This document shows positions 1 to 9,508 of a stretch of 64,000 nucleotides of DNA, piece after piece. The notes beneath the pieces were generated by a model. The model made no database searches. It was not told the origin of the DNA and saw nothing but the letters and a program-made list of their open reading frames with translations. Origin of the DNA: Acidimicrobiaceae bacterium. GTDB taxonomy: Bacteria > Actinomycetota > Acidimicrobiia > Acidimicrobiales > RAAP-2. Each line of letters starts with the position of its first letter. Positions within the stretch are counted from its first letter, which is position 1. The stretch is taken from positions 1-64,000 of the forward strand of contig DAHVAJ010000032.1 of assembly GCA_027314705.1 (NCBI GenBank). Direction: 5' to 3'. A program made the translations under genes and the position numbers.

Positions 1-2
1 TC

Positions 3-128
3 GGGCACAACCCGCCCCGGACCTGCGCCTGGATCATGAAGGCCGAGAAGACCCAGTTCGCGCTGACCTCCCCCACCCCGACCTGCGGCACGGACCTCCC
101 GAACACGTCGACCGCGGGGGGCTCCTAG
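3..128 (+). CDS. C-terminal fragment of a protein truncated by the window edge (…GHNPPRTCAWIMKAEKTQFALTSPTPTCGTDLPNTSTAGGS*)
   Basis: Open frame from window start to TAG at 126-128; two Cys; no family recognised. Confidence 0.3.
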   Translation, partial: GHNPPRTCAWIMKAEKTQFALTSPTPTCGTDLPNTSTAGGS

Positions 129-317
129 GTCGACCCCGGGCAGCCGGCCCGGCCATCAGCAAGAATCGGGCCCGGCATCCCGGCCGCACGTTCGGGGGGG
201 CGAGCACCGGCGCGTGATGGCCTCCCCCGGAGGGCTCCGCATCGACGCGGGGACCAGACCGACCCGTGGACGTCGCGACCGACCGGATGTCCCGACCGTC
301 AAAGGAGTTCCGAGACG

Positions 318-1463
318 ATGAAGACGCGTGCAGCAGTGCTCTGGGACCGGGAGCAGGACTGGAAGATCCTCGACATCGACCTGGACCCGCCCGAGGACCA
401 CGAGATCCTGGTCAAGTGGGCGGCCGCGGGTCTGTGCCACTCCGACCAGCACCTCCGGACCAATGACATCGGCACCCCGACCGACCCGGCCGTGGGACCC
501 GATCCGAGGCTGTTCCCGTTGGTCGGGGGCCACGAGGGGGCCGGCGTCGTCGAGGCCGTCGGGCCGGGCGTCGTGGACCTCGAGCCCGGCGACCACGTGG
601 CCGCCAGCTTCTTCCCGATCTGCGGCCGGTGCAAGATGTGCATCACCGGACACACCAACCTCTGCGACCTCGGTGCGGAGACCTTCTCCCCCGGTCAGAT
701 CTCCGACGGCACGATCCGGTACCGCCACGAGGGACGACCGCTCAATGTGATGTCCAAACTGGGGACCTTCGCGGAGTACGGCGTCGTCCACGAGGCGTCG
801 CTGGTCAAGGTGGACCCGGAGGTCCCCCTTGCGGCGGTCGCCCTCGTGTCCTGCGGCGTCACCACCGGCTGGGGCTCGGCCGTCTACCGAGCCGAGGTCG
901 AGCCGGGCGACACCGTCGTCGTGGTCGGCGTCGGAGGGGTCGGGATGAACGCGGTGCAGGGCGCCCACCTGGCCGGGGCCAGGCACGTCGTCGCCGTCGA
1001 CCCCGTGGAGTTCAAGCAGAAGTCGGCGCTCGAGTTCGGCGCCACCCACACGGCGGGGTCGATGGAGGAGGCACTGCCCCTCGTCATCGACCTCACGCGG
1101 GGTCAGCTGGCCGACGCGGTGATCCTCGTGCCGAGTGTGATGTACGGGGAGCTCATGGGACCTGCGCTCGCGCTCACCGGAAAGAACGGCACCTGCGTGG
1201 TCACCGGCGTCGCCCCGCAGGCGCAGACGGCGTGCCGCGTCAACCTCTTCGAGCTGGCGATGTGGCAGAAGGAGGTGCGTGGAGTCGTCTTCGGTGCCGC
1301 CAACCCGCGCTTCGACATCCCCAACCTGCTGGCCCTCTACCGCGCCGGCCGGCTCAAGCTGGACGAACTGATCACCCGGACGTACCGGCTCGAGGAGATC
1401 AACCAGGGCTACCGGGACATGCTCGACGGGGTGAACATCCGTGGCGTCGTCGTCTTCGACTAG
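318..1463 (+). CDS. Zn-dependent NDMA-type alcohol dehydrogenase (Rxyl_3153/mycofactocin-associated MDR family)
   Basis: MDR fold: GHEGAGVVEAVG, CGRCKMCITGHTNLC structural zinc motif, GVGGVGMNAVQGA Rossmann motif; overall similarity to NDMA-dependent ADHs. Confidence 0.85.
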   Translation: MKTRAAVLWDREQDWKILDIDLDPPEDHEILVKWAAAGLCHSDQHLRTNDIGTPTDPAVGPDPRLFPLVGGHEGAGVVEAVGPGVVDLEPGDHVAASFFPICGRCKMCITGHTNLCDLGAETFSPGQISDGTIRYRHEGRPLNVMSKLGTFAEYGVVHEASLVKVDPEVPLAAVALVSCGVTTGWGSAVYRAEVEPGDTVVVVGVGGVGMNAVQGAHLAGARHVVAVDPVEFKQKSALEFGATHTAGSMEEALPLVIDLTRGQLADAVILVPSVMYGELMGPALALTGKNGTCVVTGVAPQAQTACRVNLFELAMWQKEVRGVVFGAANPRFDIPNLLALYRAGRLKLDELITRTYRLEEINQGYRDMLDGVNIRGVVVFD

Positions 1464-1600
1464 CCCTGCCCTGGCGCGGGCCGGCCGGCGCGACGGCCGG
1501 TGACCGGCGCACCCCCGCCCACCGCGCCGTGCGGCCCACGGAGGCGGGACCGGTCCGACCGACCGCCGATGGCCGGTTCGGCCCGGCGATCACCACCCGG

Positions 1601-1760
1601 GGCGTGGTGATCGGTGCCGGGTTCGGCGGGCCCGCTCGTGGCGTGAAGCGGCGGCTGGCCGCCAGCGGAACGCTCACGATCCACGACCCGCCCCTGCGGA
1701 TCGGTGGCCCCGGCAGGGACGCCACCGACGCCGTCCACGTGGCCGAGTCCGCAGTGGGAC
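1601..1760 (+). pseudogene. Relic of flavin-binding (Baeyer-Villiger-type) monooxygenase N-terminus
   Basis: Frame-consistent GVVIGAGFGGPARGVKRRLAASGTLTIHDPPLRIGGPGRDATDAVHV resembles VVIGAGFGGLxAAxxLxxAG…(D)xVGGTWRDNTYPGxxxDV of BVMOs; no remainder of enzyme. Confidence 0.45.
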
Positions 1761-1776
1761 ACCGAGAGGAGCCGGA

Positions 1777-2868
1777 ATGGAAGACATGATCTACTCCTGT
1801 GACGATCACCTGGACCTGCGGGCGGTCCCGGTCGGGCTGTGGCAGTCCCGGGTGGCGAAGGACATGGTGGCGCGGGCCCCGCACGTGGTCGTCCGCGACG
1901 GCCAGGCCGTCTGGGTCTGCGACGACCGCGTGCTGGGCGCCAGCGGGAAGCCGCTGCAGAACCTCAGCGCCATCGGGCGGGCCGGACTCGAGGACGACGG
2001 CTTCCGGGCCAGCACGACGACGCTGCGCCTCGAGGACATGGACCGTGACGGAATCTGGGCCTCGGTCATCTACGGACCCGTGCCGCTCACCCTGTCGATC
2101 CCCGAGCCCGACCTCCAGGATGCCTGTTACTCGGCGTGGAACAACTGGGCCATCGAGGAGTTCAACGCCGCGGCCCCCGACCGGCTGTGCGCCCTCCCGT
2201 TCCTGCCCAGCCACGCTCCCGAGGCGGCGGCGGCGGAGCTCGAGCGGTGCGCCGCCCTCGGCCACAGGGGAGCGCTCGTCGACGTGTTCGACTTCGACCC
2301 CGGGGATCCGGCCTGGGACCGCCTGTGGGCGGCGGCGGCCGCCACGGGCCTGCCCCTCAGCTTCCACATCAAGGGCGGGCCGTCCGACCGGCTCAGCTAC
2401 CAGATGGGATCGTGGAAGTCTGCGGCCTTCGCCACCGTGCTGCCCCTCCAGCTGGACGAGATGCTCGCCATCATGGTGTTCTCCGGAGCGCTCGAGCGCC
2501 ATCCCGGCCTCACGGTCGTACTGGCCGAGTCCGGGGTCGGCTGGCTCCCCTACTTCCTGGCCCGGATGGACCTGGAATGGGAGCACCTCCGCGACCAGAT
2601 CGACTACGCACCGAGCGTCCCGCCCTCGGAGTTGTTCCGCCGTCAGGTGATCGCCACGTTCGAGGAGGAGCGGTCGGCGGACCGGTTCATCCCCCACCTC
2701 GGAGCCGACTCGTGCATGTGGGCCTCGGACTACCCCCACACCGACAGCACCTTCCCCGACTCGAAGCGAGCCATCGAGGAGGCCCTCGGATCGCTGCCGC
2801 ACGAGGACCGCCGGAAGATCACCGCGCTGAACTGCAAGACGCTCTACGGATTCGGGGATGCAGGGTGA
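1777..2868 (+). CDS. Amidohydrolase family 2 (COG2159 TIM-barrel metal-dependent hydrolase)
   Basis: CDDHLDL N-terminus, LSFHIKGG, VLAESGVGWLPY, WASDYPHTDSTFP. Confidence 0.85.
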   Translation: MEDMIYSCDDHLDLRAVPVGLWQSRVAKDMVARAPHVVVRDGQAVWVCDDRVLGASGKPLQNLSAIGRAGLEDDGFRASTTTLRLEDMDRDGIWASVIYGPVPLTLSIPEPDLQDACYSAWNNWAIEEFNAAAPDRLCALPFLPSHAPEAAAAELERCAALGHRGALVDVFDFDPGDPAWDRLWAAAAATGLPLSFHIKGGPSDRLSYQMGSWKSAAFATVLPLQLDEMLAIMVFSGALERHPGLTVVLAESGVGWLPYFLARMDLEWEHLRDQIDYAPSVPPSELFRRQVIATFEEERSADRFIPHLGADSCMWASDYPHTDSTFPDSKRAIEEALGSLPHEDRRKITALNCKTLYGFGDAG

Positions 2869-3030
2869 GCCGACGGGATCCACCGGCGCCGGCCGCATCG
2901 TCGGCAAGATCCCGTCGTGCTCCGGACGCACGACCCACGGGCCATGGCCGCGTCCTACCGCTCGTCCGGGCTCGGGTAGGTTGACCGGCCGGCGTCCTGC
3001 GGCCGCGGACCAGTCAAGGAGGAACGGACG

Positions 3031-3801
3031 ATGACCAGTGCCCGGCAGTTCGCGAGGATCAAGGCCACCGAGGCCGACGGCATCGCCCGGATGACCCTCG
3101 CCAGCGACAAGGTGAACGCCCTCGACGTGGAGACACTCGGTGAGATCACCTCGTACGTCGACCACTGCGCACAGGATCCAGCGGTCCGCGCCCTCGTGGT
3201 CACCGGCGAGGGACCGGTCTTCTCGGCCGGTCTCAACGTCGGCGAGGTGCTGGACAACGACACGAGCCGCACGGGCGTGCTCCTCGACGCCCTGAACGGC
3301 ACGCTCGTCCACCTGTTCCGGTTCCCGAAGCCGACGGTCGCGGCCATCAACGGACCGGCGATTGCCGGAGGGTGCATCCTGGCCTGTGCCTGCGACAAGC
3401 GGCTGATCGCGGAGGGCGCCCGGATCGGCGCGACCGAACTCGAGGTCGGCGTCTCGTTCCCCGTCTTCGCCGTCGAGCTCCTCCGGCACGCCTGCGGCGC
3501 GAGGGCCGAGCAGTTGATGCTCGACGCTGCGCTGCTCGACGCCGACGAGGCATGCCGCCTCGGTCTGGCCCACCAGGTCCTCCCCCCGGACGGGCTGCAC
3601 GCTGCCGCCATCGACCTGGCCGGACGGCTGGCGGACCTCGACGCCCCTGCCTACGCGCTGGCGAAAGCCTCGACGAGGCGGGCCGCGCTCTCGGTGCTCG
3701 ACGACGACGGATGCCGCGCCCTCGACCGGCAGGTGCTGGTCCACTGGCAGGACGATCGGACGAGGGCCAGCCTCGGGCAGCTCCGCAGGCCCAGGGGCTG
3801 A
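3031..3801 (+). CDS. Enoyl-CoA hydratase/isomerase
   Basis: FSAGLNVGE oxyanion loop, INGPAIAGGCILA, crotonase fold. Confidence 0.88.
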   Translation: MTSARQFARIKATEADGIARMTLASDKVNALDVETLGEITSYVDHCAQDPAVRALVVTGEGPVFSAGLNVGEVLDNDTSRTGVLLDALNGTLVHLFRFPKPTVAAINGPAIAGGCILACACDKRLIAEGARIGATELEVGVSFPVFAVELLRHACGARAEQLMLDAALLDADEACRLGLAHQVLPPDGLHAAAIDLAGRLADLDAPAYALAKASTRRAALSVLDDDGCRALDRQVLVHWQDDRTRASLGQLRRPRG

Positions 3802-3837
3802 CCCGGGGCCACCAGCGGCCGCCGCGCCCGGTCCCGC

Positions 3838-4983
3838 TCAGCGCACGATCCGGAAGAACTCCTGCAGGTCGTCGGCGAACAGCACGGGCTGCTCCATTGC
3901 GGCGAAGTGGCCCCCCCGGGGCATGGTGACCCAGCGGGTGACGTTGTACTGGCGCTCCACCCACGACCGCGGCCAGCGCAGCACCTCCTTCGGGTAGCGC
4001 GCCACCCCGGTGGGCACGGCGATGAACGGCAGCTTCTCGGTCAGCACGCCGGTCTGGGTCGTCTCCCAGTAGAGCTGGGCCGCCGACGTGCTGGTCCGGG
4101 TCATCCAGTAGAGCATCACGTTGGTGAGGAGCTGGTCCCGTGAGAAGCAGTGCTCGGGGAGGCCGTCGCAGTCGCTCCAGGCCTGGAACTTCTCGACGAT
4201 CCACGCCAGGAGCCCTGCCGGCGAGTCGTTCAGGCCGACACCCAGTGTCTGGGGCTTGGTCCCCTGCATGCTGGCGTAGGCAGCCTCCTCCCGGGAGAAG
4301 CGTTCCATGTCGGCGAGGTCCCGTTGCTCCTCCTCGGTGAGGCCGCGCGGGTCCGCCGGTGGAGCCCCGACCGGCATGTTGAGATGGATGGCGGCACAGT
4401 GCTCCGGGTCGAGAGCGGCGATCCGCGTGGTCACCTGGGCGCCCCAGTCGCCGCCCTGGGCGCCGTAGCGCCGGTAGCCGAGGCGCTCCATGAGTCCGAT
4501 GAACGCCTGGGCGATACGGCGCACGTCCCAACCACGGGTGCGGGGTGGTTCCGAGAGCCCGTAGCCCGGCAACGACGGGACCACCACGTGGAACGCATCG
4601 GCCGCGCGTCCGCCGTACGCCGGAGGATCGGTGAGCCTCGGGATCACGGCGAGGAATTCGACGACCGAGCCGGGCCAGCCGTGGGTCAGGAGCAGTGGGA
4701 AGGCGCCCTCGTGGGGTGATCGGGCGTGGAGGAAGTGGATCGACTGCCCGTCGATCCGGGTGCGGAAGTGCGCCCACTCGTTGAGCCGGGCCTCCTCCCG
4801 ACGCCAGTCGTAGACGTCCCGCCAGTACCCGACCAGCTCCCGGAGGTAGGCGATCGGGACGCCGGCCTCCCACCCCGCGCCCGCGATCTGGTCCGGGAAG
4901 CGGGTGCGGGAGAGACGGCTCCGGAGATCCTCGAGGTCCGAGTCGTCCATCCGTATGCGGAACGGCTCGATCGCGTCACTCAT
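3838..4983 (-). CDS. Epoxide hydrolase (EHN-type alpha/beta hydrolase)
   Basis: N-terminal EHN domain (DLRSRLSRTRFPD), HGWPGS, QGGDWGA nucleophile; start moved to ATG at 4983. Confidence 0.88.
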   Translation of the reverse strand: MSDAIEPFRIRMDDSDLEDLRSRLSRTRFPDQIAGAGWEAGVPIAYLRELVGYWRDVYDWRREEARLNEWAHFRTRIDGQSIHFLHARSPHEGAFPLLLTHGWPGSVVEFLAVIPRLTDPPAYGGRAADAFHVVVPSLPGYGLSEPPRTRGWDVRRIAQAFIGLMERLGYRRYGAQGGDWGAQVTTRIAALDPEHCAAIHLNMPVGAPPADPRGLTEEEQRDLADMERFSREEAAYASMQGTKPQTLGVGLNDSPAGLLAWIVEKFQAWSDCDGLPEHCFSRDQLLTNVMLYWMTRTSTSAAQLYWETTQTGVLTEKLPFIAVPTGVARYPKEVLRWPRSWVERQYNVTRWVTMPRGGHFAAMEQPVLFADDLQEFFRIVR

Positions 4984-5088
4984 CGGCGGCGCACACCCGT
5001 CCCCGCCGTGCCGTCCCACGGATGGGCGTGCGACCCCGGCGCTCAAGTACTCTCAACGCACGCAGCGGGCACTCGGCGGATCTCGACC

Positions 5089-6117
5089 ATGGACCTGAAC
5101 CTTACCGACGAACAGGACGAGGTGGTCTCGGCCGTCCGCGCCCTGCTCACCGACCGCTGCCCGTCGGACGTCGTGCGCGCCAGCGAGCCGGGCGGGTTCG
5201 ATCCGGAGCTTTGGACCGCCTTCTGCCGGGTGGCCGGCCCCACCATCGGCGTGGCCGAGCAGCTGGGCGGGGGAGGCGCGTCCTTGCTGGACCTGGAGCT
5301 GGTCTGCGAGCAGCTCGGCAGCTTCCTGGCCCCGGTGCCGTTCATCGACTGCGTCGTGGCGGCACGGACCCTGGCGGCGGTCGGCGACCCGGGACGGCAC
5401 TGCCTGGATGCGCTGGTCGCCGAACCGTCGACGGTGAGCACGGTGGCACTCGGTCCGGTCGTCGACGGGACGGCGACGCTGGTCACGTCGGGATCGATCG
5501 CCGGGGTGCTCATCGCCCTGGACGCCGACGAGCTCGTCCTCGTCACCGGTGCCGGCGACGGTGCCGCACGGGGCAACCTGGGCTCGTCGCCGCTGGCCGA
5601 CCGGTCGGTGCGGGACCCCGGGCGTTCGGTGCTCGCCACCAGGGACCTCGCCCGGGCGGTCCACCAGCAGGCACTCGACGAGTGGCGCACGCTCATGGGC
5701 GGTGCGCTGGTCGGCCTGGGCGCGGCGGCCCTGAGCATCGGGGTCGAGTACGCCAAGAACCGCCACCAGTTCGGGGCGCCGATCGGATCGTTCCAGTCGA
5801 TCGCCCGCGACCTGGCCGAGGCGGCCACGCTCGTGGACGGCGCCCGGCTCCTGGCCCGGGAGGCGGCGTGGGCTCGGTCCGAGGACGACGAGCACTTCGC
5901 CCCGCTCAGCTCGATGGCGTTCCTCTTCGCCACCCGGGCGGCTCGGCGAGCGAGCACCGTCGCGCTGCACGTGCACGGCGGCTACGGCTTCACCCTCGAG
6001 TACGACATCCAGCTCTACTACCGGAGGGCGGAGGCGTGGCCGCTCGGGCTCGGCGACCCGCGCCGGGGGGTCGCCCACCTCGCCGATGCGCTCTTCGGCC
6101 CGGCCGGGGCGTCGTGA
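5089..6117 (+). CDS. Acyl-CoA dehydrogenase, short subunit
   Basis: MDLNLTDEQ…; HVHGGYGFTLEYDIQLYYRRA; overlaps next ACAD start (TGATG). Confidence 0.85.
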   Translation: MDLNLTDEQDEVVSAVRALLTDRCPSDVVRASEPGGFDPELWTAFCRVAGPTIGVAEQLGGGGASLLDLELVCEQLGSFLAPVPFIDCVVAARTLAAVGDPGRHCLDALVAEPSTVSTVALGPVVDGTATLVTSGSIAGVLIALDADELVLVTGAGDGAARGNLGSSPLADRSVRDPGRSVLATRDLARAVHQQALDEWRTLMGGALVGLGAAALSIGVEYAKNRHQFGAPIGSFQSIARDLAEAATLVDGARLLAREAAWARSEDDEHFAPLSSMAFLFATRAARRASTVALHVHGGYGFTLEYDIQLYYRRAEAWPLGLGDPRRGVAHLADALFGPAGAS

Positions 6118-7286
6118 TGGACTTCCGCCTGGGCCCCAAGAGCGACGCCTTCCGGGCAGAGGTGCGCGCCTTCCTGGACGAGCACCTCGACCCCGAGATC
6201 ATCGAGCGCGCCCACCGCTCCGGGACCAACCACGACAAGGACTTCCACCGGGCCATCGGCGCGCAGGGTTGGATCGCCGCGTCGTGGCCCGCGGAGTACG
6301 GCGGCCAGGAACGTGACCCGTTCGAGATGACGGCGCTCCGAGACGAACTCCGGCTGGCGGGTGCACCCACCGACGGCATGGGCCTCTCCCTCATCGTGTG
6401 CCAGACGATCCGACGGGTGGCGACCGACGAGCAGAAGGCCGACTTCTTGCCCCGCGCCCTGGCCGGCGAGATCACCATGTCGCTCGGCTACAGCGAACCG
6501 GACTCCGGCTCTGACGTGGCCTCGATCAAGACCTCGGCGGTGCGCGACGGCGACGAATGGGTCATCAACGGGCAGAAGATGTTCACGACGCTGGCCCACG
6601 TGGCGGACTACGTCTTCCTCCTGGCCCGTACCAACCACGCGGTCCCGAAGCACAAGGGACTGACCATGTTCCTCGTGCCCCTGGACTCACCGGGCATCGA
6701 GATCCACCCGGTGCACACCGTCGGCGGTGAGCGGACGAACGCCACCTTCTACACGGACGTCCGGATCAGCGACCACTACCGGATCGGCGAGGTCGACCGG
6801 GGCTGGGACGTCATGACCGTCGCCCTCACGTTCGAGCGCGGCGGCTTCGGACTGAGCGAGGCCGACCGCGTGTGGGAGCAGGCGGTGGGGTGGGCGGAGG
6901 AGACCCGGCGCCCGGACGGGAGCCGGGTCATCGACGACGCCGGCGTGCGCGAGCGCCTGGCCACGATGCGCATGCACAACGAGGTCGCCCGCCTCCTGGC
7001 CTACCGCACGACCTTCGTGGCGGCCACCGGTGGGCTTCCCGGGGTCGAAGGTTCGATGCACAAGCTGTTCTATGCCGAGTCCATGGCCGCGGACGCCGCC
7101 GAGCTGGTCGACATGCTCGGCAGCGAGGGCGTGCTCCAGCGCGGCGAGGACGGGGCCCCGGTGGACGGGTGGGTCGAGCACCTGTTCCGGCACGCGGCGG
7201 TGACCACCATCTACGGGGGCACCAGCGAGATGCAGCGCTCCATCATCGCCGAGCGGGGGCTCGGGCTCCCGAGATCCAGCCGCTGA
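6117..7286 (+). CDS. Acyl-CoA dehydrogenase, long subunit
   Basis: YSEPDSGSDVASIKT, GQKMFTT, IYGGTSEMQRSIIAERGLGLPR. Confidence 0.9.
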   Translation: MDFRLGPKSDAFRAEVRAFLDEHLDPEIIERAHRSGTNHDKDFHRAIGAQGWIAASWPAEYGGQERDPFEMTALRDELRLAGAPTDGMGLSLIVCQTIRRVATDEQKADFLPRALAGEITMSLGYSEPDSGSDVASIKTSAVRDGDEWVINGQKMFTTLAHVADYVFLLARTNHAVPKHKGLTMFLVPLDSPGIEIHPVHTVGGERTNATFYTDVRISDHYRIGEVDRGWDVMTVALTFERGGFGLSEADRVWEQAVGWAEETRRPDGSRVIDDAGVRERLATMRMHNEVARLLAYRTTFVAATGGLPGVEGSMHKLFYAESMAADAAELVDMLGSEGVLQRGEDGAPVDGWVEHLFRHAAVTTIYGGTSEMQRSIIAERGLGLPRSSR

Positions 7287-7341
7287 TCCCCGGGGACCGC
7301 CGGCAACCGGGGCGTCGCCCCCGGGATGGGTCCGTCATCAC

Positions 7342-7356
7342 GGAAACGGTGTTTCC
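7342..7356. promoter_or_regulatory. Perfect inverted repeat GGAAAC-GGT-GTTTCC upstream of ferredoxin gene
   Basis: Direct reading; 6-3-6 palindrome. Confidence 0.45.
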
Positions 7357-7395
7357 CTCCTGGCGGACCACCGGCTCCCGGCGACGGACCGGTGC

Positions 7396-7401
7396 TATCG
7401 T
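7396..7401 (+). promoter_or_regulatory. Extended -10 (TGC-TATCGT), 6 nt before ATG; predicted leaderless promoter
   Basis: ggTGCTATCGTcacgacATG. Confidence 0.4.
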
Positions 7402-7407
7402 CACGAC

Positions 7408-7632
7408 ATGGTCCAGCAGTCCGAGAACGGCGTTTCCGGATTCGAGGTCATCGACCGGGAGGCCTGCATGGGTTCGGGGAACTGCCTCTACTGGGCGCCC
7501 GGGCTCTTCGACCTGGACGACGCCGGGGTGGCCGTCGTCTGCGGGGACCTCGCCGGCAACGAGGAGCGGGTCCGGCTCGCCGCCGAGAACTGTCCTACCG
7601 GGGCCATCCGGGCCGATGCGCACGACGTGTGA
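7408..7632 (+). CDS. [3Fe-4S]-type ferredoxin (P450-associated class)
   Basis: CMGSGNC…CPTGAI: second cluster Cys position replaced (CxxSxxC). Confidence 0.88.
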   Translation: MVQQSENGVSGFEVIDREACMGSGNCLYWAPGLFDLDDAGVAVVCGDLAGNEERVRLAAENCPTGAIRADAHDV

Positions 7633-7724
7633 CAACCGCCCACCGAGGACCGCCGTCCTCCGGCGCTCCGACGGACGAGTGCCGACCCCGACCCGTCCGT
7701 CACGCTCCGAGGAACCGAGGGCAC

Positions 7725-8915
7725 ATGTCCACCTATGACGGTCCGATCTTCGACGCCGACAACCACCTCTACGAGACCGGCGACGCGCTCACGCGCTACC
7801 TCCCCAAGCAGTACGAGGGCTTCGTCAGGTACGTGGAGGTGGACGGTCGTACCAAGATCGCCATCAACAACGTCATCAGCGAGTCCATCCCCAACCCCAC
7901 CTTCGAGGTCGTCGCCCCTCCGGGGTCGTTCGCCGACTACTTCGCCGGCAACAATCCCGAGGGCAGGACGCTCCGCGAGATGGCCGGCACCCCCATCCGC
8001 TCCATCGACGCGTTCCGCGCCGCCGAACCCCGTCTGGCGCTGCTCGACGAGACCGGGATCGACGCCGCCCTCATGTTCCCCACCTTGGCCAGCCTGATCG
8101 AGGTCAACCTCCTCGACGACCCCGACATGACCTGCACGGTCATCCACGCCTACAACCGGTGGCTCCACGACGAGTGGAGGTTCGACTTCCGGGAGCGGAT
8201 CTTCGCCACGCCGGTGGTCAATCCGTGCATTCCCGAGCGGGGGATCGCAGAGCTCGACTGGGTGCTCGAGCACGGCGCACGAGTGGTGCTCCTGCGGCCG
8301 GGCCCGGTCGCCGGGGCCCGGGGCACACGGTCCCCCTTCCTTCCCGAGTTCGACGCCTTCTGGCGGAGGATCGAGGAGTCCGGCCTCCTGGTGGCCATGC
8401 ACGCCTCGGACTCCGGCTACCAACGGCACGCCAACGAGTGGGAGGGCGACGGGCGTGACATGACGCCGTTCGCCCCCCGGCCGTTCACCGACGCCGTCAA
8501 CACGGGGCGGCCCATCAGCGACGCCGTCACCTCGGCGATCTGCCACGGGATGTTGAGCCGGTTTCCCGAGGTCCGCCTCGTGAGCGTGGAGAACGGCGGG
8601 AGCTGGGCACTGCCGTGCCTCAAGTCACTGGAGAAGACGTACGGGAAGATGCCCAAGGCCTTCGCCGAGCATCCGGTCGACGTCTTCCTCCGCAACCTCT
8701 ACATCAATCCGTTCTGGGAGGACTCGCTCGAGGCGCTCATCGACGTGATGACACCCGAGCACATCCTCTTCGGCTCGGACTACCCCCATCCGGAGGGGCT
8801 CGCCGAGCCCTCCGGGTGGGCCGAGGAGGTGTCCGCCCTCTATCCCGAGCCGGACGTGCGCAAGATCATGGGCGGCAACCTGTACGGGCTCCTCGGGATG
8901 AACGTCCCCGCCTGA
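7725..8915 (+). CDS. Amidohydrolase family 2 (COG2159)
   Basis: FDADNHLYE, AMHASDSGY, FGSDYPHPEG; paralogue of 50585-51787. Confidence 0.87.
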   Translation: MSTYDGPIFDADNHLYETGDALTRYLPKQYEGFVRYVEVDGRTKIAINNVISESIPNPTFEVVAPPGSFADYFAGNNPEGRTLREMAGTPIRSIDAFRAAEPRLALLDETGIDAALMFPTLASLIEVNLLDDPDMTCTVIHAYNRWLHDEWRFDFRERIFATPVVNPCIPERGIAELDWVLEHGARVVLLRPGPVAGARGTRSPFLPEFDAFWRRIEESGLLVAMHASDSGYQRHANEWEGDGRDMTPFAPRPFTDAVNTGRPISDAVTSAICHGMLSRFPEVRLVSVENGGSWALPCLKSLEKTYGKMPKAFAEHPVDVFLRNLYINPFWEDSLEALIDVMTPEHILFGSDYPHPEGLAEPSGWAEEVSALYPEPDVRKIMGGNLYGLLGMNVPA

Positions 8916-8995
8916 TCCGGCCTGGTGCTCCGGCGCCCGGACCGTTGACCGGTGACGACCGACGCGGTGCCCCCGGCCGCCGTCCCGGCGTGTCC

Positions 8996-9484
8996 CTAGG
9001 CGGGCGTGGCCTGGTCGGGCCACGGCGGCCGCATGGCCGGGAAGCCCAGCGTGGTGAGTTCGATGAGCTGGCCGTCGGGATCCCGGATCATGATGGCCCT
9101 CCCCCCCATGTCGGTGTCCTCGAGGATCTCGCCCCCGCGGGGGGTGACCTTGGCCAGGGTGGCCTCCATGTCCTCGACGGCGACGGACAGGTGGGTGAGC
9201 CCCAGGTCGTTCATCACCCGCCGGGGGGCCGGATGGATCCCGGCGTCGGCGTAGTAGATGAGTTCCAGGACGAAGTTCCCGTTGACCAGGTAGACCGCTT
9301 TCGATCCCACCGGCTCCGGCAGCTGCAGGAGCCGGCTGCACCCCTCGTCGGGCACGTCCAGTTCCCACCAGTAGTGGAACCGGAGCACGTCCTCGTAGAA
9401 GCGCCGGGTCCGGTCGAGGTCGGTGACACAGAGCCCGATGTGGTTGAAGGCGACGCTCGCGCCCCGCCCTGGTTCAGCTCCCAT
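8996..9484 (-). CDS. VOC/glyoxalase-family protein
   Basis: FNHIGLCVTDLDRTRRFYEDVL, GGRAIMIRDPDGQLIEL. Confidence 0.85.
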   Translation of the reverse strand: MGAEPGRGASVAFNHIGLCVTDLDRTRRFYEDVLRFHYWWELDVPDEGCSRLLQLPEPVGSKAVYLVNGNFVLELIYYADAGIHPAPRRVMNDLGLTHLSVAVEDMEATLAKVTPRGGEILEDTDMGGRAIMIRDPDGQLIELTTLGFPAMRPPWPDQATPA

Positions 9485-9508
9485 GTCGGCCCTCGCGTTG
9501 CTCCGCCA

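Noticed and set aside
1399-3744. 781-aa minus-strand ORF
   Set aside because: Antisense to convincing plus-strand genes; composition typical of high-GC shadow frames with no recognisable motif
5022-7286. 754-aa ORF as a fusion protein
   Set aside because: N-terminal part is an alternate frame of the short ACAD; true gene starts at ATG 6117 with TGATG coupling
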